DNA from: Bisporella sp. PMI_857
Lineage: Eukaryota; Ascomycota; Leotiomycetes; Helotiales; Helotiaceae
Direction: 5' to 3'
Length of the DNA: 64,000 nt
Assembly: GCA_021307315.1 (NCBI GenBank)
Contig: JAJSPD010000037.1
Coordinates: 186,001 to 250,000, forward strand
This document shows positions 1 through 12,004 of this stretch, piece by piece (position 1 is the first letter of the stretch; each line of letters begins with the position of its first letter). The notes under the pieces were generated by a model. The model ran no database searches. It saw nothing but the letters and a program-made list of their open reading frames with translations, and was not told the origin of the DNA. Made by a program: the position numbers and the translations under genes.

Positions 1-87
1 CAGCCCTGAGTAATTACATGGCGAGCGATACTCCTTTTTTGGAATAGTGTTTCTCACTCGGGTACTAGCCTCTTCATTTTCTACGGT

Positions 88-1036
88 TCAGTCAGTTAAA
101 GCTTCTTGGACGGATTCTTTATCACTTACCTCGGCTTGTCTTGGTTCAATAAAAAGGGCAGAAGCATCAGCCAGAATCACTGGCGTCTCTCCTTCACCCA
201 CTAGTGTCTCTATCCGGCCTTCCACCCATGCTTTTCGCCCCTCAACCTTCGTTGTAGTTGCCCTTAGGACAATAAAACTTCCTGCCATAGCCGGGGCACG
301 GTAGTTGATGTTGAGAGTTGCTGTTACTCCAACTTTATTCGGTAGAGCAGGAAAACAGCATCCGGCCAATCCCTCATCTAAAATGGTTGCAAGTAGACCT
401 CCGTGGATTATACCTGGGTGGCCACATAGATCGGCACCTAAGTACGATATGGAGACCAATGATTTTCCGCCTTCCTCGTTCCACGTATAAGGAGGGACCA
501 CAATCCTTCCTGGACCCATGAGCGTGCCTCCCGTTAGATTCTGTGCCCTATACGACGCTGGCATCTTCAGATGAGGCCGTGATTCTCGAAACTCTGACTT
601 CGATCTCAGTTCAACGGCTACTGGGTGGTTCTTGATATGGTCTTCAATTTCACTTGCGATGTCATCTTCAGGTTTGTAGAGAATAAGCGTCTCTTCGTCG
701 GTAGGAGGATTTAGGATTTCGTTTGCCATGCCGATTGCCTGCGCTGATGCAGTAACTACTCCCAAAAATGCAGAGATAATTCCAATGGCCGTCACGGACA
801 AGGCTCGCCTGAACAGTGATCGTTTTGGAGGCCCGGCAATGTATGTATCTGAAGAGTTAGCCTTCTTGATATCGAATATGCACTTAGTACTAACCCTGAG
901 TATTATGAAGCCTTCTGAACGTAGTGAATTTTTGCGAATGGCTTTGCAAAAAGTTTGAAGAGATTTTGTTACGGGGACTGTGGAGAAGAGTCTTTATAAC
1001 ACGTCCACTGGCACTAGGCCGCAGGCCTCGGCGCAT
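88..1036 (-). CDS. Hotdog-fold thioesterase family protein, probably mitochondrial
   Basis: Two exons (1036-895, 848-88) give about 300 residues. The 46-nt intron has a GTTAGT donor, a GCTAAC branch site and a CAG acceptor, and the phase is preserved. I chose the ATG at 1036 because the frame from there is open through the junction and gives an Arg/Ser-rich, acid-poor N-terminus that looks like a mitochondrial presequence. The C-terminal third carries the hotdog signature CGHPGIIHGG (about residues 189-198), followed by the typical LDEGLAGCCF helix and the strand with NINYRAP. This family (4HBT/PaaI type, THEM4-like) hydrolyses acyl-CoA thioesters; the substrate here cannot be read from sequence. 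It is divergent from the small unknown gene at 1933. Confidence 0.82.
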
Positions 1037-1932
1037 CAACATTTTTCACACATGTACGGACCGGATTTCTTCAATGCCGCTTCATGATTCATGAGATTAG
1101 AAGGGAAGCATTGAGTTATGCAGATGACCCATATGTTCGGAGGTTCCAACCCTTGACTGGTCCCGTTAAGGCTGCCAGGATGATGTTTGTCCCGAGGCTG
1201 AAATTTTCTTATCTATCGGCTGGATAAACTTTTCGCCATACACGTGACCAGAGCTTTCCTTCAACGTCTTCAGATTAGTGTCAATTAGATGTTTTTCCTT
1301 GATAACGATCAAGTCGTCCTGAAGCTGCTAATAGAAATTGTGCTCCATCACTTGAGACGTCAAGTTAGAGAAAAGGTCTAGAACGCTGACGTCGGCTTGC
1401 ATGCTTGGCAGTGATCCTGACAACCCCTCAGTTCAGGATATTTCCATGAAGCTCCAGTATGAAACCAGCCCATAATCTGTCAGGAACGCGTTGAATTAGC
1501 TGCATCTGCATGAAACATAGGTCATCTTATGAGAAATACTTACAGGGAAGACTTATAGCTGTGGAAGAGTATCTTAGTCTTGTTGACCGCTGCTTGCTGT
1601 GGTTAACACGTTAATCACTTAAGTTATCTAGCGACAAGCTTATCAAAGGTTATCAGTAGGTCTTCAAGTGGAAGAATATTACTATAATAGTGCTTAGGCG
1701 CCCTGAAGCTAAGAATATACATGGTCTGTCGTTGCATGGCCTTAGGCCATTTATGCGCTCCCCGCTTTGTGATCAGATCGGAACTTTGTGACTGGTTCTC
1801 AAAAACTTGGAAGCTGAAAGATCTAAATTATAAAAGAGCCATCTGCCATGTCCGCAGCCAGACCTTCTCTTGTATCTATCATCTAACCTGTGAGAACCCT
1901 AACAACATAAACAAGCACGACTATTATCAATC
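1037..1932. other. Intergenic, divergent promoter region
   Basis: Lies between the 5' ends of the thioesterase gene (minus) and the small unknown gene (plus). Only short open frames without family features are present; I see no RNA gene or repeat. Confidence 0.5.
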
Positions 1933-2530
1933 ATGGCAACTGTAGATACCACTGACTTGGGACCCGCACACCCTCCCAAGTATGATATTCTAGGCATGGG
2001 TGTACATAAACCTGCAAGTTAACACTTCATAGGGCCGAGTCTTTCGAGGCTTTTAAGACCATTGAGGCAGAACTTAAAAAGAACCTCCAACACATCCGCC
2101 ATGAGCACAATAGTATGCCCTACAAGCGCCAACCGGTGATCAGATTCTAACTTGAAAAAGAGCACGAGCCAGAATACTTCGCTGCAGTCGCGGACCTCTC
2201 AGATGAGCAACTTACAACCTTCTCAGGTGGGAAACTCGCTTGTATAGTGAGAAAACATGAAGTTCTGGCGACTAACGTACCACAGAGGAGGATCTAGTAG
2301 AGGTTCGAACGGCACTAGTCGCCTATGGTTTGATTCTCTTCGGGAAGGTTCATCTCAAAGAGGCCAGCAACGGATACATCCACTTCAGAGCCTTCATTCC
2401 AGAGCCAGGAAGCAGCGAGGTCGTGAAGTTCCATAGCATTCATACCGAAGAAACAGAGCACTCTGATGGGAACAAGACGTATCGTGCTATCTTTACTAAG
2501 AATGACCCACTTGAGTGGTTTGACACATAG
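1933..2530 (+). CDS. Small hypothetical protein, four exons, 145 aa
   Basis: Exons 1933-1979, 2033-2112, 2161-2226 and 2286-2530 join without a stop into 146 codons. The introns are 53, 48 and 59 nt, with donors GTATGA, GTATGC and GTGGGA and plausible branch sites (TTAAC, TCTAAC, ACTAAC). Three consecutive phase-correct junctions are strong evidence of a real gene, although no single exon is convincing alone. The product is soluble and charged: an N-terminal helix-rich part (AFKTIEAELKKNLQ), then a stretch beginning LSDEQLTTFSEEDLVEVR, then a probable beta-rich C-terminus ending DPLEWFDT. No signal peptide or membrane segment is visible. I do not recognise the family. It is tail-to-tail with MAK21. 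Confidence 0.6.
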
Positions 2531-2671
2531 GCATTTGTTCTTCGAGACATTTGGACCCGAAGCGGGGCGGAATTTGATCATGGATACCATCATGTAAATT
2601 TTGTTATGTTCACACAATTACCTATACTATGCTCCGGCTATGAAGTTCATGACAGGCTAATTACTCATACT

Positions 2672-5600
2672 CTATATATCCTCATCGTCATCGTTGTCCA
2701 ACATAGCTGCATAGTCATCAACAGAAGCAAATGTGGGAAGATTCTTAAGCCTCCTCCTCTTCTGTCTGGTGGTCTCTTCCTTTTCTTCAACATCAACTCC
2801 CTTCTCTAATTCTTTTTCGAACAACTCGTTGATGGTTGAACCCGCATCTTCGTCGGTATCGACAAGAGCATCTGTATCCTCGACTGCGTCCAAGAAACCA
2901 TCGTCAGAGCCTTCGACATCAACTTCATCGTCGCTACCTTCAATATCGACACCACCATCCTCTCCGTCACTAGATGCATCAGAATCATCCAAATTCAGCA
3001 TCTCAAGGTCAGAATCATCGTCACTAGGACCCTCAACCTCAGGCTTGGAGTCTACCAACGCTTGCCAAATCTCGTCTTCATTGTCATCTTCCTCGTGATC
3101 TGAACCTGTGGCCGCTTTTGCAACCTTCTTCTTAGGTATTTGTTTGCCCTTGCCAATCTGGCTAAAATATTTATGGAAGAAAATTTCATCAACAGCGACA
3201 TCTTCCACTTTCTTGCGCCAAAAAGCTTCCGAATTGAGTGGCGTTTGGCCGTTTTGTGTGGTTCTATTGGAGAGCAGTATACCTTTGCTGTCTCCACCAG
3301 ACAAAGGCTGCATGATGGAACTACCACGCAAACCACTGGTGCTTGTCTTGGCATTACGATAGACGAATCTATCTAAGAAGTGTGCAAGTGTATGCGATGC
3401 AAGATCGGGCTTAGGGGGCATTTTCTCGCCGCTGAGGAGGCGATCGGCAAACATAGAGACAGAGGGATGAAAGTGTGCCAAGAATGGAAGCTATTCCCTA
3501 TATTAGTAGTCGCTCATGAATCTTCGCATTGTATATAGCTTACAGATTCCCACAAGCAGCTTTTGTCAGCGTTGCTATGTTCTGGATCCCTTTTGCGGCC
3601 ATCGTAAGTTTGGGAAGCAGACTCCTGGTTAATAGAGAAAGGAGCTTCGCCTCCGTCCTCAGGCACATCACGAATCACTTCTTGCTCATCTTCATCATCA
3701 AATTCTGGTTCATTGAAAAGTGTTTTGAGACCAGGGAATGTGACTTCCAGCTCCCTGATCAGGTAGAGAACACCACATATGAACGGTGGCTGGTGCAAAG
3801 TTATGATTTGAAGCAACCTCTTAGCAAAAGCCTTCACTCGCTTTATGTTCAAGTCAGAGCGTAACGCTCTAAACAGTAGGTTTAGGTATAATGCATGTTT
3901 TGAGGAGGTAACAAGGCGTGGATCAAGAAGTGATTCATAGAGTGTTCTATAAAATCGATCGGTAGCGAGATGCTTCGTCGTGGATAACTGCTCAATCAAC
4001 ATCAACGCCTGAATACTAGTGTTGAAGTTGGAGGAGTGAGTAATTTTGAAAAGTGTATCCATATGCCTTTCAAGACTTTAGAAGTGTTAGTACACATGCG
4101 GCTTCTGAAACAGATGACTTACGTGTTGTCGTTGGTCTTAGAGAATGGAAATGCGCGATTGACACCTGTCAAAACAGCTGAGATCATCTTCTCTGTTGTC
4201 TCTTCGCTCGTTAATTTTGCTTCTTCTTCTTTTGTCGCTTTCGAAAGTGCTTTTTTACCCATTGGAGCGCCGCCACCTTGAATTTGTCCCTTACGATTAG
4301 TCTTAGGCCCGACTTGGGCTTTCAGTGGATCTGGCTTCTTGAGCAGAGTCACAAATAGCTGGAAATAGATATCAAGAAGGCTTTGAGCAACTTGTTCCTC
4401 TTTCCCACTGAGAATGGTCTGGTTTAGGGTATTGATAGCATAATATCTTGCATGTGAGCTTTGATTTGGCCGAAGAAGAAGTTCAGTTTCTATTGACCGG
4501 ACAATGATTGGCTTCATTAATGGATGTTTCGTTTGTAATTGCAAAAGCAGATATGATGTTCGGGAGGCAATTTTCTTGTCGGGGTCTCCAAGCTTATTCA
4601 CTAGAAGACGAAGTAAGTTGGATTCCTGTTCTGGCTTCGATTCCAACAACTCATAAACATATGTGACAGCTCTCGATCGCGCATACTCCACCTCATCATT
4701 ACACCAGCCTTCAAGGATTTTCAGCATTTCGAAGTATTGCTCTTTCAGCCAATCCTCATATGCCCACGATATTAAATGAGCTTTTGTAATTTGGCCGGGT
4801 AATTCAAGTCCTGAATTCCACATAGAAACCATATTCTCTTCGAGGGTACCCAACAGACCCGGTTGTGTAGCAAAAGTACGCAGACGTCGATCGGCTGGTA
4901 GAACGACTCCCACCCCTAGCAAATCCTTTAGTGCTCCAAGAGCTGTAACGGCCTGACCTCTGCTTCGCTTCTTGGCTAATGATAATAGACTCTCGAAAGA
5001 CTTTGTCGTGTGCACGGGAGATTCTTGGACAACCAAAGTAAGGGCTGAGACTTTATCAGATAGAGTGCCAGATGTCATGATGGTTGAAAGGAAACGATGT
5101 GACGACGAGGCGGATAAGTGTTTTGAGGCGTAAAGATTACTATCAGCTTCTAGAAGCGATGTGGCATAAGCCTTTAGGGATGCTATAGCATTTTGAAAAG
5201 GGCTAGAATCTTTTAAGGCGGAGTTCGGCAGGTCAGGGAGCTGTGTGACGTGCCAGTCTGGCCGAGCGTCAAATACCTAGAAAGTTTTAGTCAGGTCGAT
5301 GATCGTATGGCATGCATACTGACTAGGCGGTTTTGATCCTTCAATGATTTATCAGACGTGTGATTAGCTGGTACAGCATCTTTGACAGGCTTACTCGTAG
5401 CAGCAGGAGCTGAGTCTATGATTTCAGCCGACAAGTCTTCGTCCGAAACCTCTTCCCATTCTCCCCCATCTTCCGAATCTATTGCATCGTCCTTAGACTC
5501 TTCTTCTGACTCGCTCGCATCCACTTCGGCCTGCCCATTGATACCCAGGCTTGCAGCGAACTTCGCAAGTTCCCTCTGGAGTGATTTATCAATGGACTTT

Positions 5601-6052
5601 GAGCTTTCCGTGATTAGATCCTCCTCATCCCTCGAACCTTCATTGTTCACCAAATCCAAATCCTCCTCTGTACCACCTAATGCCAGAATTTCTTGTAACA
5701 ATGTGACACGATCATCCTCTGCATGCTCTGACTTTTGCTTTCCTTTACCTCGACTCTGCAGATTCTTCGCATTTCCTTGCGCATCTCTCTTCGTCCCTCT
5801 AATGTTTTCAGAGTTCTCGGTAACTTTAGACCCATGTTTTGTAGCAGAATTGCTGCTGTTTGCTTTGTTCTCGTTCTTGTTGCGATTAGGTGTCTGTGTG
5901 GATTTTCCTGGTGCTTTTCCCTTGTCCAGGCTTTTCTCTATCTGTTCCGTAAGAGCGGACAAAGTTTTCTCATCAAATGTTGGAAGACCTGTCTGGACAC
6001 GCTTTAAAGGTCCATTATGAACCTTCTCGGGTGGTTTCTTATGTTTGGCCAT
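2672..6052 (-). CDS. MAK21: MAK21/NOC1 (CEBPZ-like) ribosome biogenesis factor
   Basis: Four exons (6052-5324, 5276-4123, 4075-3544, 3490-2672) give 1077 residues, the expected size. The family's Noc1/Mak21 acts in the nucleolus with Noc2 in early 60S pre-ribosome assembly and export. Seen: a Lys-rich N-terminus with acidic runs, then the conserved SGTLSDKVSALTLVVQESP block, a helical-repeat body, and the CBF/Mak21 domain with FKITHSSNFNTSIQALMLI and LPFLAHFHPSV. The C-terminus is highly acidic with scattered basic patches, as in homologues. Introns are 47, 47 and 53 nt. An upstream in-frame ATG at 6157 exists; I prefer 6052 because the sequence from there (MAKHKKPP) looks like a basic nucleolar start, but this is uncertain. 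Head-to-head with the prolyl-tRNA synthetase gene. Confidence 0.93.
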
Positions 6053-6369
6053 GACGATTAAAGAATTAAAGACGCTGTGATCTGGGTATTTTGTGTCAAT
6101 GAACAGAGGGGAAATTTTGTTAGAATTCCCCTTATCGCGGGCCAAGAGGCTAACCATATTGAGCTTATCTCCCGTGACTAGTTAAGCGAGCCTCCTTTTG
6201 TCCTTTAGAGTCGTTCCAGGTTCAAGGTCATGAAATTATCAACATTTCTCTAGAGTGTCATGTGGCTCAGAATCTAATTTACTAAAGTACAGAGAGTTAT
6301 GGATTGAGATTAGAGTCATATTTTCTCCTTCACTTCAGCTAGTTTACCCCTAGTTCTTTCTAATAGATC
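6053..6369. promoter_or_regulatory. Shared divergent promoter, MAK21 and mitochondrial ProRS
   Basis: About 320 bases separate the two outward-facing start codons, so both promoters must lie here or overlap. Two housekeeping genes for cytosolic ribosome assembly and mitochondrial translation thus share an upstream region. No specific motif was identified. Confidence 0.45.
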
Positions 6370-8618
6370 ATGAAACACTCAACCACGCTCCCTCATCGCA
6401 TCATCTTCGGCCAAAGATGTTCAAGACGAGCGCTACAATGCTCTTACGAAACAAGCTCTCATGTCAGACTCCTGTCGCGCCTTTACTCAGAACTACGTCC
6501 GAGGCTTCCAGCAAGTCCCTCCGCATTCCAAGTTGCGTTTTCGAGAATATTAGTTGATTGAATATAGGATGATGATCGAGCAAGACTATCCAAATTCTGG
6601 GTACCTTCAGGAGGTATAGCTGAATTGGATGAAGAAGGTACATTGTAATTTTAAGAGTCTTGTGCATTACACTTACATTAATAGACTCTCACGCTAAGCT
6701 CATTCGCGCTGGCTTCCTTCGACAGGTGAGCATGCAATTATTACTTACATTGCAGATGATGCCGTTCTAAGGAATCTCCAGGCCCATTCCGGAATATTCC
6801 ATATGCTTCCGCTTGGCCTTCGGGTGCAAAATAAATTAGAGGTCTTAATAGATAAGTATATGTCAAAGCTTGGTAAGACTTAGGATGCTTCGTCTTTTCG
6901 TATGCTGATTACGACAGGCGCTTCTAAGCTATCATTATCATCCATATCTTCTGAGGAGCTATGGACTAAGAGTGGTCGCCTTCTAAAGGCTGGATCTGAG
7001 GTATGCCTTCATTCACCATCATAACCTTGTATAACTTTGTTAAACATAAACTAGATATTTCGTTTCAGAGACAGGAAGGACGCTGGATTTCTTCTCTCAC
7101 CTACGCATGAGGAGGAGATCACCAACCTTGTTTCTACCGCCGTTAAATCATACAAAGAGCTGCCAGTGAGATTATACCAAATATGTAAGTCTTCATCTCT
7201 CTTGAACCTGTAGTTGTAACCTTATATTTAATATAGCGCGAAAATATCGGGATGAGTTGAGACCAAGGCAGGGGCTCCTTCGGTCCAGGGAGTTCATTAT
7301 GAAAGACCTGTATACCTTTGATTATAGCTCCGAGCGTGCTCTCAAAACGTATCACGAGGTGCGAGGAATGTATGCTCGACTGTTTGACGAGCTCAAGGTT
7401 CCATACCTTACCGCTGAAGCGGATTCTGGAGATATTGGCGGAGATCTAAGTCATGAATTCCATTTCCCAACCTCAAAAGGAGAAGATAACATAATAAGCT
7501 GTGATAGCTGCAATTATGTAGCGAATGAAGAGCTTGCCGAAAGTACAGTTCACAATGTTGCAACGACCGAAGAAGACGCAACTCAGTTAGCGGTCTGGCG
7601 TGGAATATCGCGTGACAGACAGACTCTTGTCAACGTATGGTATCTAACTACTGGCGCTTCTACAACCATTGGCCAACCGGAGGTCAATGTACACGCGGTC
7701 AAGTCAATTGTACCAGGGTTAGATGCATCGATAGACGACCCTTTACCTTTGTGGCCTCGATCAAAATCAACTTCTTTGTCTCTGAGTTCGGAGTCGCCTA
7801 CAGCTTCAAAAAAATCCCGTCAGCTAATCAACCTGATAGACTTGAGCGTGCCCGCCCGGTTTCGGGGAGATATAGAGTCTCGTGATTCTATGGTTCCTTT
7901 CTGGCCAGAGTCTCTTCCAAATCAAGACAGTGATTTGGTTATTGATATTATGTCCCAAGACATGTCAACTCAGCAGCCCTTGAATCTAATCAGAATAAGG
8001 GACGGCGATTCATGCAGCCGCTGTTCCACCGGATCTCTAAAAGTGCAAAAGGCCATCGAGCTAGGTCACACGTTTCATCTAGGCACGCGCTATAGCAAGC
8101 CTATGGAAGCAATGGTCACAGTCCCTGCAGGATTATTAATAGATGAAGCGGCTGTCATACCTGAAGTCGCTGAAAAGAACTCAAATACCAGCGTGCAAGT
8201 CCCTATGCAAATGGGATGTCATGGGATTGGCGTATCGCGCATCATAGGTGCGGTCGTTGACACTCTTTCAGATGATAAAGGCCTAAACTGGCCACGTGTC
8301 ATGGCACCATTTGAAGCAGTTCTTGTGCCCACAAACGGCCTTGCCGAAGCATCTGTTGAGGTCTATGATGAGCTTCGCTCTACGACACGGTCATCTGAGT
8401 CATCTCAGTTAGATGTTGTCTTGGATGATCGGGTTGCTTCATTCCCTTGGAAAATGCGAGACGCAGATCTGGTTGGATATCCAGTGATTATCGTCGTGGG
8501 TAGGAAATGGAATACAGAGAGGACTTGTGAGGTGCAATGCAGAAGACTCCAGATTCGTCAAGATGTACCTCTAAGAGAACTTGAGAGCTTTGTGCAGTCT
8601 GTACTTGCTCAGTTGTAA
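6370..8618 (+). CDS. Prolyl-tRNA synthetase, mitochondrial (AIM10-like)
   Basis: Class II synthetase charging mitochondrial tRNA-Pro. Supported exons: 6568-6637, 6685-6725, 6782-6872, 6918-7000, 7055-7184 and 7237-8618. They show [26 protein letters not shown] (motif 1 area), [12 protein letters not shown] and [22 protein letters not shown] (motif 2), the insert with a C-x2-C pair ([12 protein letters not shown]), [14 protein letters not shown] (motif 3), and the C-terminal anticodon-binding domain. The first exon is uncertain. The ATG at 6370 can join phase-correctly to 6568 only through a 36-nt intron (6532-6567), shorter than any other here; an ATG at 6417 opens another frame with a better presequence-like start. 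The protein would be about 650 residues. Confidence 0.88.
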
Positions 8619-9022
8619 GCTACTTGGGGTTTGCGAGACGAATGTCGGTAGTTGTTGTATGAGCAGCCTTGTAGCTGTACTTGAAGCCTCTGCCTACATG
8701 TTGGTCGACCACACCAATATGGAGCGGGCTGTTGAATTGTATTATTTATGTATATATACAACTCTAGAAATATAGCCAAGACAATGTGCTATGGTCATTT
8801 GGTCAAATCATATAAGGCTTCATCAACCATATTGTCATGAAAATTTGCATGACGCTAAAGTGTTCCTGTCAAGGTTCTAGCTTCATATAGCCAACAACGT
8901 CAGCATTGAAGAATCATTATGGTGTATATTGGAAGAGTCTAATTTACCAATGATATACCCTAAGGCAATGCGAGAGTAGCCTTTAGCTTATTCTCAATTC
9001 TTGAAAGTATGTCACTGGATGG

Positions 9023-9054
<32 letters not shown>

Positions 9055-9229
9055 AAATACTCATCAAACGTCTATATACATGGGAAGGCATCTATGTCCA
9101 CAAAGCTCATGTCATTGAGATATTCTGCATTAGCCATGGATATCGTTGACAGCATCAAAGCATGTGGGCTGGTCTCTGATTCCTAGGGTCAGTTCTTTCC
9201 CGTCTTAGCCGTCAGATCCTGAGCAATCA
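8619..9229. other. Intergenic between convergent genes
   Basis: AT-rich 3' flanks of the ProRS and OMS1-like genes. It holds the dinucleotide repeat at 9023-9054 and no convincing gene. Confidence 0.5.
9023..9054. repeat. (TA)n-(TG)n compound microsatellite
   Basis: Ten TA units run directly into six TG units. Non-coding, in the spacer between two 3' ends. Confidence 0.9.
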
Positions 9230-10384
9230 CTATTTTTTTTGCTTGGGTTTCTTTAACTCAAGTCGCCATGTTGTGCCAGCGTGCCAAGTGTTACCATCTA
9301 CAACTTCGAGTCCACTTTTTTTGACTATTTCTGCAATATCTCTGTTCCACCAACAGCCATGCTGTTCTGCATGGCCTTTTGCGGAGTTATCTAGAACATT
9401 ATTCAGCCATGCCCATCGGCCACGGCCGTGCTCCAACAGTAATATTCTGCCATCCTCCTCTTTTACCAAATTCGCCAGATTTTTCAAAAGAGCAACTGGA
9501 TCGTTTGCACTACACAGGCCCATGGTCTGAACTATGGTATCATACTTCCCTCCCTCCAGATTACCACCCCTTTCATTCGGGTTCTTCGGCGGAGGAGGGA
9601 GAGCTTCACTCGCATCTCCAATTACCCATCGTACGCTAAGTATTCCAGGGAACATCTTCGAGAACTTCTCATGTGCGATTTCCAGCATCTCGCCGCTCTT
9701 ATCCACTGCTGTAAAACTCCTGACCTTCCCTTTCTTGATTCCATCTTTCCTAGACGGTTGTCCAATACCATTATAACCCTTGAAATTCCAATCATAGTAT
9801 TCCAAATTCCTGCCAGTTCCAATAGACACCTCTAGAACATCTCCATGGGCTTCAGCAACCAGCTCACGACGTTTTTTAGGCATTCCCATACTCAGTTCTG
9901 TCAGGTCGATCGACGTGTCAAAGGTCCGGGCTGTTTTATCGTATCGTGAGGAAACGTCGGCTTGTGCAGATGCGTCAATTGGGACGGTGCTGGCAGGTGC
10001 TCTCAATATGACGATTGCAAAGTAGGAAACGTAGCCAATGAGGCATGTCCCAACGACAACGGCACCATAGAGACCGATTCTGCGATGCTTGTCTGCCGAA
10101 GTAGCGCGAGGCGTAGCGGGACTCGAGGCAGGCGATGGGCTTGAAGGCAAAGATCTCAATTTCGGCCTATGGGATACGGTCAGCATCTGCGAAGAAGGTG
10201 AATACGGTGTAGTGTACTTGTAGTCCAGTGGCACCCTGCCTGTAGTTGGGATATTGCCTTTCCGTTTTGCGCCTTTTGAACACGTTATGCTAAAGCCTCT
10301 TGTCCATCTGCGCGCCACTCGAATTCCTAGAGCATTCCTACGGAGGACTTTCGCACATAATTGCTTTCTAAACACCGCATCCAT
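9230..10384 (-). CDS. OMS1-like mitochondrial SAM-dependent methyltransferase
   Basis: Single exon, 384 residues. In yeast Oms1 is an inner-membrane methyltransferase-like protein linked to respiratory function. Seen: a basic N-terminus rich in Arg/Leu/Ser (residues 1-35, mitochondrial presequence), a Ser/Pro-rich linker, one membrane helix at about 103-127 (GLYGAVVVGTCLIGYVSYF), then a class I methyltransferase fold. SAM motif I is VLEVSIGTGRN at about 173-183, the motif II acidic residue is in FTAVDKSGEMLEIA, and DTIVQTMGLC follows. The C-terminus contains the conserved EQHGCWWNRDI block. The lack of introns is unusual among its neighbours. The methyl acceptor is unknown. Confidence 0.85.
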   Translation of the reverse strand: MDAVFRKQLCAKVLRRNALGIRVARRWTRGFSITCSKGAKRKGNIPTTGRVPLDYKYTTPYSPSSQMLTVSHRPKLRSLPSSPSPASSPATPRATSADKHRRIGLYGAVVVGTCLIGYVSYFAIVILRAPASTVPIDASAQADVSSRYDKTARTFDTSIDLTELSMGMPKKRRELVAEAHGDVLEVSIGTGRNLEYYDWNFKGYNGIGQPSRKDGIKKGKVRSFTAVDKSGEMLEIAHEKFSKMFPGILSVRWVIGDASEALPPPPKNPNERGGNLEGGKYDTIVQTMGLCSANDPVALLKNLANLVKEEDGRILLLEHGRGRWAWLNNVLDNSAKGHAEQHGCWWNRDIAEIVKKSGLEVVDGNTWHAGTTWRLELKKPKQKK

Positions 10385-11104
10385 ACTTGGTCACTCTCAT
10401 CGACGGAGCATTGCCCAATTGGTGACGCTCGAAATGCTGTAATTTTGGTGTAAATAGCCTGGGTTTAAATATAATTGCATGTCATCTAGAAAAGGATGTC
10501 TTCAGTAACAATTACTAAGTCTGAGTTTTTAAACCATGATGCCATATCTTGCTGAATGCTTGTAAGTTTGGTTTAAAGTACCTGTTCCATTTATGGTCAT
10601 GCAAGGCTGACAAGGTTACAGGCGTACACATTTTGTTAGTGGTTTTACGCTCAGTCGAAAATCAAAAGCTTGTTTAAGCCTACAACGCCTGTAGCTTCAG
10701 GGCATTTAAGGGCTGTTAGCAGCTGAGAAGTAAATTTTTAAAACAAATGGTTTTTTTATGGCCCCTTGAAAAAAAGAGGCAGAGAATTGGAATAACACCT
10801 TACCTCAATGTTCTACCTCTGGCAAAGTATAAGTTGTAAATGCCAAGGCTTCTAATAATTAGTAGTGCGTAAATGGATCAAAGAATCAAAGTAACAGAAT
10901 TTCCTGGTGCTTTGTAGCTCACGGAAGAATGGACGTTAAACAAATCTTCAAGAAAATTACAAACCGAATTTCCACGCGTTAAATTGTGATTATTGTTTAG
11001 TACCGCCTGATGATACAGTAAATACACACGACGCCATTCCAATGCAGCATGTCTTCCCATATGGTACAATCTCGCATCTAAAATATACATATCCATATGC
11101 GTCA
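10385..11104. other. Intergenic, nothing recognised
   Basis: Upstream of the OMS1-like gene and downstream of the COX14-family gene. AT-rich, with short A/T runs; no gene supported. Confidence 0.5.
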
Positions 11105-12004
11105 TCACCGTCTCGACATGAATGACGTCCATCCTCCGGATTTGGGTGGCTCGTCTAACGGTTTATCCATTGTCTCCGAGGTCCCTAGTCGGTCCAATGG
11201 CCCTCCCATCTTCTGTCTTTCCTTTCCATCGGTGAACGCTTGCTTAGCCTTCGCTGCAATAACATTCTTGCTCTCTTCGATTGTCCCTAAAAACTGCTCT
11301 CCTTTCTTTAATCCGTCGCTCTCACCTCCGTTCGGCACTTCGTTACTTCCTAAATTATGGGCTTGCTCGTCCTTTTTCAACCCAGAAAACATCCACTCCT
11401 TAGTTCTTGTAAAGACACCCCTTTTTTCAGACATTTCTGCCCTGGACTTGGCGATCCGTGCATCTTCTTCATCTCGTAGCTTAATGAACTCAAATTGTCG
11501 TTCGTCTGCTGTTCCATTCTGAATAGCTTGCCTTGCTTCATATAGTGCAGCTTCTTCCTGAGCTTTTCGCTGTGCGAAGTACTGTGCGCGTTTGGTCCGG
11601 TTGTGGATTATCATATCTCCTAGAGCATACACCGTGACTCCACCAGCAATAACTATACTTTCGTTAGTATATTTCTTCTTGCTAGTTGCCAGTAGACTGC
11701 CCAGGATTTAGAACCACATACATGTAAGTCCAATCAAGCTGAGCGCAGCGAATCGATGTGCTTTATCAGCCCATACTCGACCTCTCGATATGATTTTGTC
11801 CACCTTAGAGACCTGGGCCTCGCGCGCAGCATTCGCAGCCGCTCTTAATCGCCTAACTTTCTCCTGCGGCGTCTCACCCGGTGGCCCCCTATTCTTTAGG
11901 GTTATTGTGGTATTAGAGGGATTTGGTGTGAAGCTTTGGTTTTTGGCATAGGCATGAGGTATCGTGGATGTAAATCGCGTAGCATCGCTCGCCGATCGTG
12001 CCAT
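11105..12004 (-). CDS. COX14-family cytochrome c oxidase assembly protein, extended
   Basis: Two exons (12004-11722, 11652-11105) joined across a 69-nt intron (GTATGT donor, ACTAAC branch site, TAG acceptor) give 276 residues. The junction rebuilds a membrane helix, ALSLIGLTFIAGGVTVYALG, preceded by the conserved RVWADKAHR and followed by GDMIIHNR. This layout matches Cox14, an inner-membrane protein that helps assembly and translation control of complex IV. Yeast Cox14 is only about 70 residues; this protein has a roughly 75-residue N-terminal and a 150-residue charged C-terminal extension (with KAKQAFTDGKERQKMGGPLD). Long forms of this kind occur, to my knowledge, in filamentous fungi. The family call rests on the helix region only. 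Confidence 0.7.

Noticed and set aside
2733..3098. Ser-rich 121-codon frame on the plus strand
   Set aside because: It is the antisense of the acidic C-terminus of MAK21; Asp/Glu codons read backwards give Ser.
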